Assembly (NCBI GenBank): GCA_045592785.1
Contig: JAZNVL010000057.1
Span: forward strand, 1 to 64,000
DNA from: RGIG8244 sp045592785
Lineage (GTDB): Bacteria; Verrucomicrobiota; Lentisphaeria; Victivallales; UBA1829
Direction: 5' to 3'
DNA length: 64,000 nucleotides
Of this stretch, positions 61,718 to 64,000 are shown in pieces. Made by a program: the position numbers and the translations under genes. The notes beneath the pieces were generated by a model that ran no database searches, was not told the origin of the DNA, and worked only from the letters and a program-made list of their open reading frames with translations. Position 1 is the first letter of the stretch. Every line of letters starts with the position of its first letter.

Positions 61718-63055
61718 ATGATCAGACAATTCAAAACCTGGAAATTTTCCGGCGGTGTCCACCCCGATGACGGGAAGGCACTTTCCGCTTCGGTGGAAGT
61801 GAAGACGGCTCCCCTGCTGGATAAGTATATCGTTCCCCTGCATCAGAATATCGGTGCCGTGCCGAAATGGATCGTGGAAAAAGGTCAGACTGTGAAGAAA
61901 GGACAGCGGATCGCGGATCCCAGCGGGTTCGTTTCTGTGCCGCTTCATTCTCCGGCTGCCGGAACCGTGGGGAACATTGTGGAGATCCCGGGCGCGGCCG
62001 GTGCCATGCTGCAGGCTGTGGAAATCATTCCGGACGGTACGGAAGAATGGGATAATACCCTTTCCCCGATCCCCGACTGGAAGAATACGGACCGGGAAAG
62101 ACTCAAACAACGTATTCTGGATGCCGGTCTGATCGGCATGGGCGGTGCCGCATTCCCGACGCATGTGAAGCTCTCTCCGCCCCCGGAAAAGAATATCGAC
62201 ACCCTGATCCTGAACGGAGCGGAATGTGAACCTTATCTTACGGCGGACCACCGGTTGATGGTGGAAGACCCGGAAGCCGTACTGGAAGGTGCGGCGATCG
62301 CCGCCAAGATCCTGAAAGTCACCCGTGTGTTTGTCGGGATCGAGAAGAACAAGCCCGATGCCATCGAAAAAATGAGAGCACTGGGCGAAAAGTACGGGGT
62401 CCATGTGATCCCCTTGCGTGTACGTTATCCCCAGGGCGGAGAAAAACAGTTGATCTATGCCATGACGGGGCGCGCCATCGCCACCGGTGGATTGCCCATG
62501 GACGTGGGCTGTGTGGTCCAGAATGTGGGAACATGTGCCGCCATACGGGATGCGGTGGTCTACGGTCGTCCGCTGATCGAACGCTATACCTCGGTCACAG
62601 GGACAGCGGTCTGTCAGCCCGGTACCTGGAAAGTACGGATCGGGACCCCCATCGGCAAACTTCTGGAGTTGGCGGGCGGCGTGAATGACGATGTGGCAAA
62701 AGTGATCCTGGGAGGTCCCATGATGGGCTTCTCCCAGGCATCTCTGGATGTCACCGTGACCAAGAATACCTCCGGCATACTCCTTCTGAAACCCTCGGAG
62801 ACTGCCAGGTATGAATCGGCACCCTGTATCCGTTGCGGACGTTGTGTAACGGTTTGCCCCATGCGTTTGCTGGCGGGTCCGTTGAGTGTAATGATCGAAG
62901 GCGAACGGTACGATCTTGCGGAACAGAACTTTGTGATGGACTGCATGGAATGTGGATCCTGCGCCTATGTATGCCCCTCCAAACGTCCGCTGGTTCAGCA
63001 TTTCCGCCGTGCGAAAGCGGAGATCAATGCGATCCGCCATGCTGCGAAAAAATAA
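61718..63055 (+). CDS. rnfC: Electron transport complex subunit RnfC
   Basis: RnfC is the soluble NADH/FMN-binding subunit of the complex. The NADH-binding part has GMGGAAFPTHVKL and NGAECEPYLTADHRLM. Two 4Fe-4S motifs lie near the C-terminus, CIRCGRCVTVCP and CMECGSCAYVCP. The length of 445 residues matches the short clostridial-type RnfC without a long lysine-rich tail. It starts three bases after rnfB. Confidence 0.96.
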   Translation: MIRQFKTWKFSGGVHPDDGKALSASVEVKTAPLLDKYIVPLHQNIGAVPKWIVEKGQTVKKGQRIADPSGFVSVPLHSPAAGTVGNIVEIPGAAGAMLQAVEIIPDGTEEWDNTLSPIPDWKNTDRERLKQRILDAGLIGMGGAAFPTHVKLSPPPEKNIDTLILNGAECEPYLTADHRLMVEDPEAVLEGAAIAAKILKVTRVFVGIEKNKPDAIEKMRALGEKYGVHVIPLRVRYPQGGEKQLIYAMTGRAIATGGLPMDVGCVVQNVGTCAAIRDAVVYGRPLIERYTSVTGTAVCQPGTWKVRIGTPIGKLLELAGGVNDDVAKVILGGPMMGFSQASLDVTVTKNTSGILLLKPSETARYESAPCIRCGRCVTVCPMRLLAGPLSVMIEGERYDLAEQNFVMDCMECGSCAYVCPSKRPLVQHFRRAKAEINAIRHAAKK

Positions 63056-63070
63056 GAAAGTGAATGAACA

Positions 63071-64000
63071 ATGAGTGAAGAAAAACAAACTGCGGAAACA
63101 CAAACTGTCTGCCGTCTCCCAGTGACGAAAGACCTGGTTTTGAGTACATCGCCCCACATTCAGGATGGCGATTCCGTCGGTAAGATCATGCTGAAAGTGA
63201 TCCTGTGCCTTGTGCCTGCCATGATCGCTTCTGTTATATTTTTCGGATGGGATGCGATCCGGGTACTGGTCATCACCACTGCCGCCTGTATGGTCATGGA
63301 GTACGGTATTTGCCTGATCGCGAAACGGAGACACACCCTCTGGGATTGGTCTGCGGCTGTGACCGGGGTGATCCTGGCATTGAATCTGCCGTCCACCGCA
63401 CCCTGGTGGCTTTGTATTGCCGGTGCATTCATTGCCATTGTGATCGCCAAAGGAGTTTTCGGCGGACTGGGACAGAATCCGTTCAATCCGGCGGCTGCGG
63501 CGCGTGTGGCATTGCTGGTCGGTTTTGCCGGGCCCATGACGAATTTTGCGAAACCGATCCGTGGTATTGCGGGGGAAGTCCAGTGCGTTTCCGGTCCCAC
63601 CGCATCGGCAGACTTCGTGAGCTGTCCCACGCCCCTGGGATTGGCGAAAGCGGCGGAGACGGTGGAAGAGATCAATGTGTTGCAGACGGGCGAACAGCTC
63701 TGGAATTACTTTGTCGGAAACATCGGCGGATCGCTGGGTGAAACGTCTGCTCTGGCGATCCTGATCGGCGGTATTGCGTTGATCTGTATGCGGGTCATCA
63801 GCTGGCATATTCCCTTTGCAATGCTGGGCAGTGTGGCACTCTTTACGGCAATGGTTCATGGTTTTGCGCCGGATCTCACCCCGGGACCGCTGTTCCATTT
63901 GACCACCGGCGGTGTCATGATCGGTGCGTTTTTCATGGCGACGGATATGGTGACTTCGCCCATGTCGAAGCAGGGAATGATCATCTTCGGTGCCGCCATC
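63071..64000 (+). CDS. rnfD: Electron transport complex subunit RnfD, 3' end cut by window
   Basis: RnfD is a membrane subunit homologous to NqrB that carries flavin. From ATG 63071 (MSEEKQTAETQTVC) 310 codons are open to the window edge. VLSTSPHI and the FGGLGQNPFNPAA segment are diagnostic. GSLGETSAL resembles the region bearing the covalent FMN threonine in the family. About ten or more residues plus rnfG and rnfE should lie beyond 64000. Confidence 0.94.
   Translation, partial: MSEEKQTAETQTVCRLPVTKDLVLSTSPHIQDGDSVGKIMLKVILCLVPAMIASVIFFGWDAIRVLVITTAACMVMEYGICLIAKRRHTLWDWSAAVTGVILALNLPSTAPWWLCIAGAFIAIVIAKGVFGGLGQNPFNPAAAARVALLVGFAGPMTNFAKPIRGIAGEVQCVSGPTASADFVSCPTPLGLAKAAETVEEINVLQTGEQLWNYFVGNIGGSLGETSALAILIGGIALICMRVISWHIPFAMLGSVALFTAMVHGFAPDLTPGPLFHLTTGGVMIGAFFMATDMVTSPMSKQGMIIFGAAI

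Noticed and set aside
61376..63898. 840-codon open frame on the minus strand
   Set aside because: Antisense shadow of rnfB, rnfC and rnfD, rich in His, Arg and Gly with no domain.
1..64000. CRISPR arrays, tRNA or rRNA genes, insertion sequences, prophage genes
   Set aside because: No regularly spaced repeats, cloverleaf or rRNA signatures, transposase-like proteins or phage structural genes were noticed on either strand.

Overview
The window looks like a chromosomal segment from a PVC-group bacterium, most probably a Lentisphaerae (Victivallis-like) anaerobe. That placement is an inference. It rests on an H-X9-DG pseudopilin (52416-53147), a neutral-ceramidase-like protein, many soluble glycosidases, an Rnf complex and acetate kinase. 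No rRNA, tRNA, CRISPR array, insertion sequence or prophage was seen. Genes are dense. Sixteen sigma70-like promoters can be read by eye, mostly TTGNNN-N16/17-TATATT, often with an extended TG.

Layout. 1-2939 (minus): putP-hisB-rarA, with rarA cut by the left edge. 3228-11165: an aspartate-aminotransferase-type enzyme, a fused acyltransferase/AMP-ligase, ackA-aroC-glycosyltransferase, and convergent trmB. 11252-14992: aroQ, then accB-accC followed by two Asp23/Gls24 genes and an AmaP-like membrane gene. 15127-18789: topA with an unusual repeated tail, and an exported coiled-coil protein. 18847-26013: a ribosomal block from rplV to secY, lacking the S10-rplB/rpsS part upstream and lacking rpmD. 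26187-29620 (minus): rpmH-rnpA-yidD-yidC-jag. 29824-30201: a small secreted protein.

30389-39682 is the most distinctive region. An IclR-type regulator precedes an enolase-superfamily enzyme, four divergent GH10-like glycosidases without signal peptides, an RraA/HMG-aldolase-like protein and a short-chain dehydrogenase. I infer a cytoplasmic route that trims an imported oligosaccharide and processes a sugar or sugar acid. The substrate cannot be read from sequence.

39687-44255: TrmH-type methyltransferase, TPR membrane protein, thiE, isochorismatase-like hydrolase, and a ceramidase-like gene behind a long leader that contains a strong terminator. 44396-51492: a secreted unknown with mreC-mreD-mrdA, convergent with ychF-murJ, so elongation proteins and the lipid II flippase sit together. 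51599-54551 (minus): BtuF-like binding protein, pseudopilin, and an AXE1-like esterase lacking the normal nucleophile motif. 54730-60193: two tandem, nearly colinear GH78 alpha-L-rhamnosidases. 60224-64000: rnfA-rnfB-rnfC-rnfD, with rnfD cut by the right edge.

Taken together the genes suggest a fermenter that deacetylates and hydrolyses plant-type glycans largely inside the cell, makes acetate, and conserves energy through Rnf.
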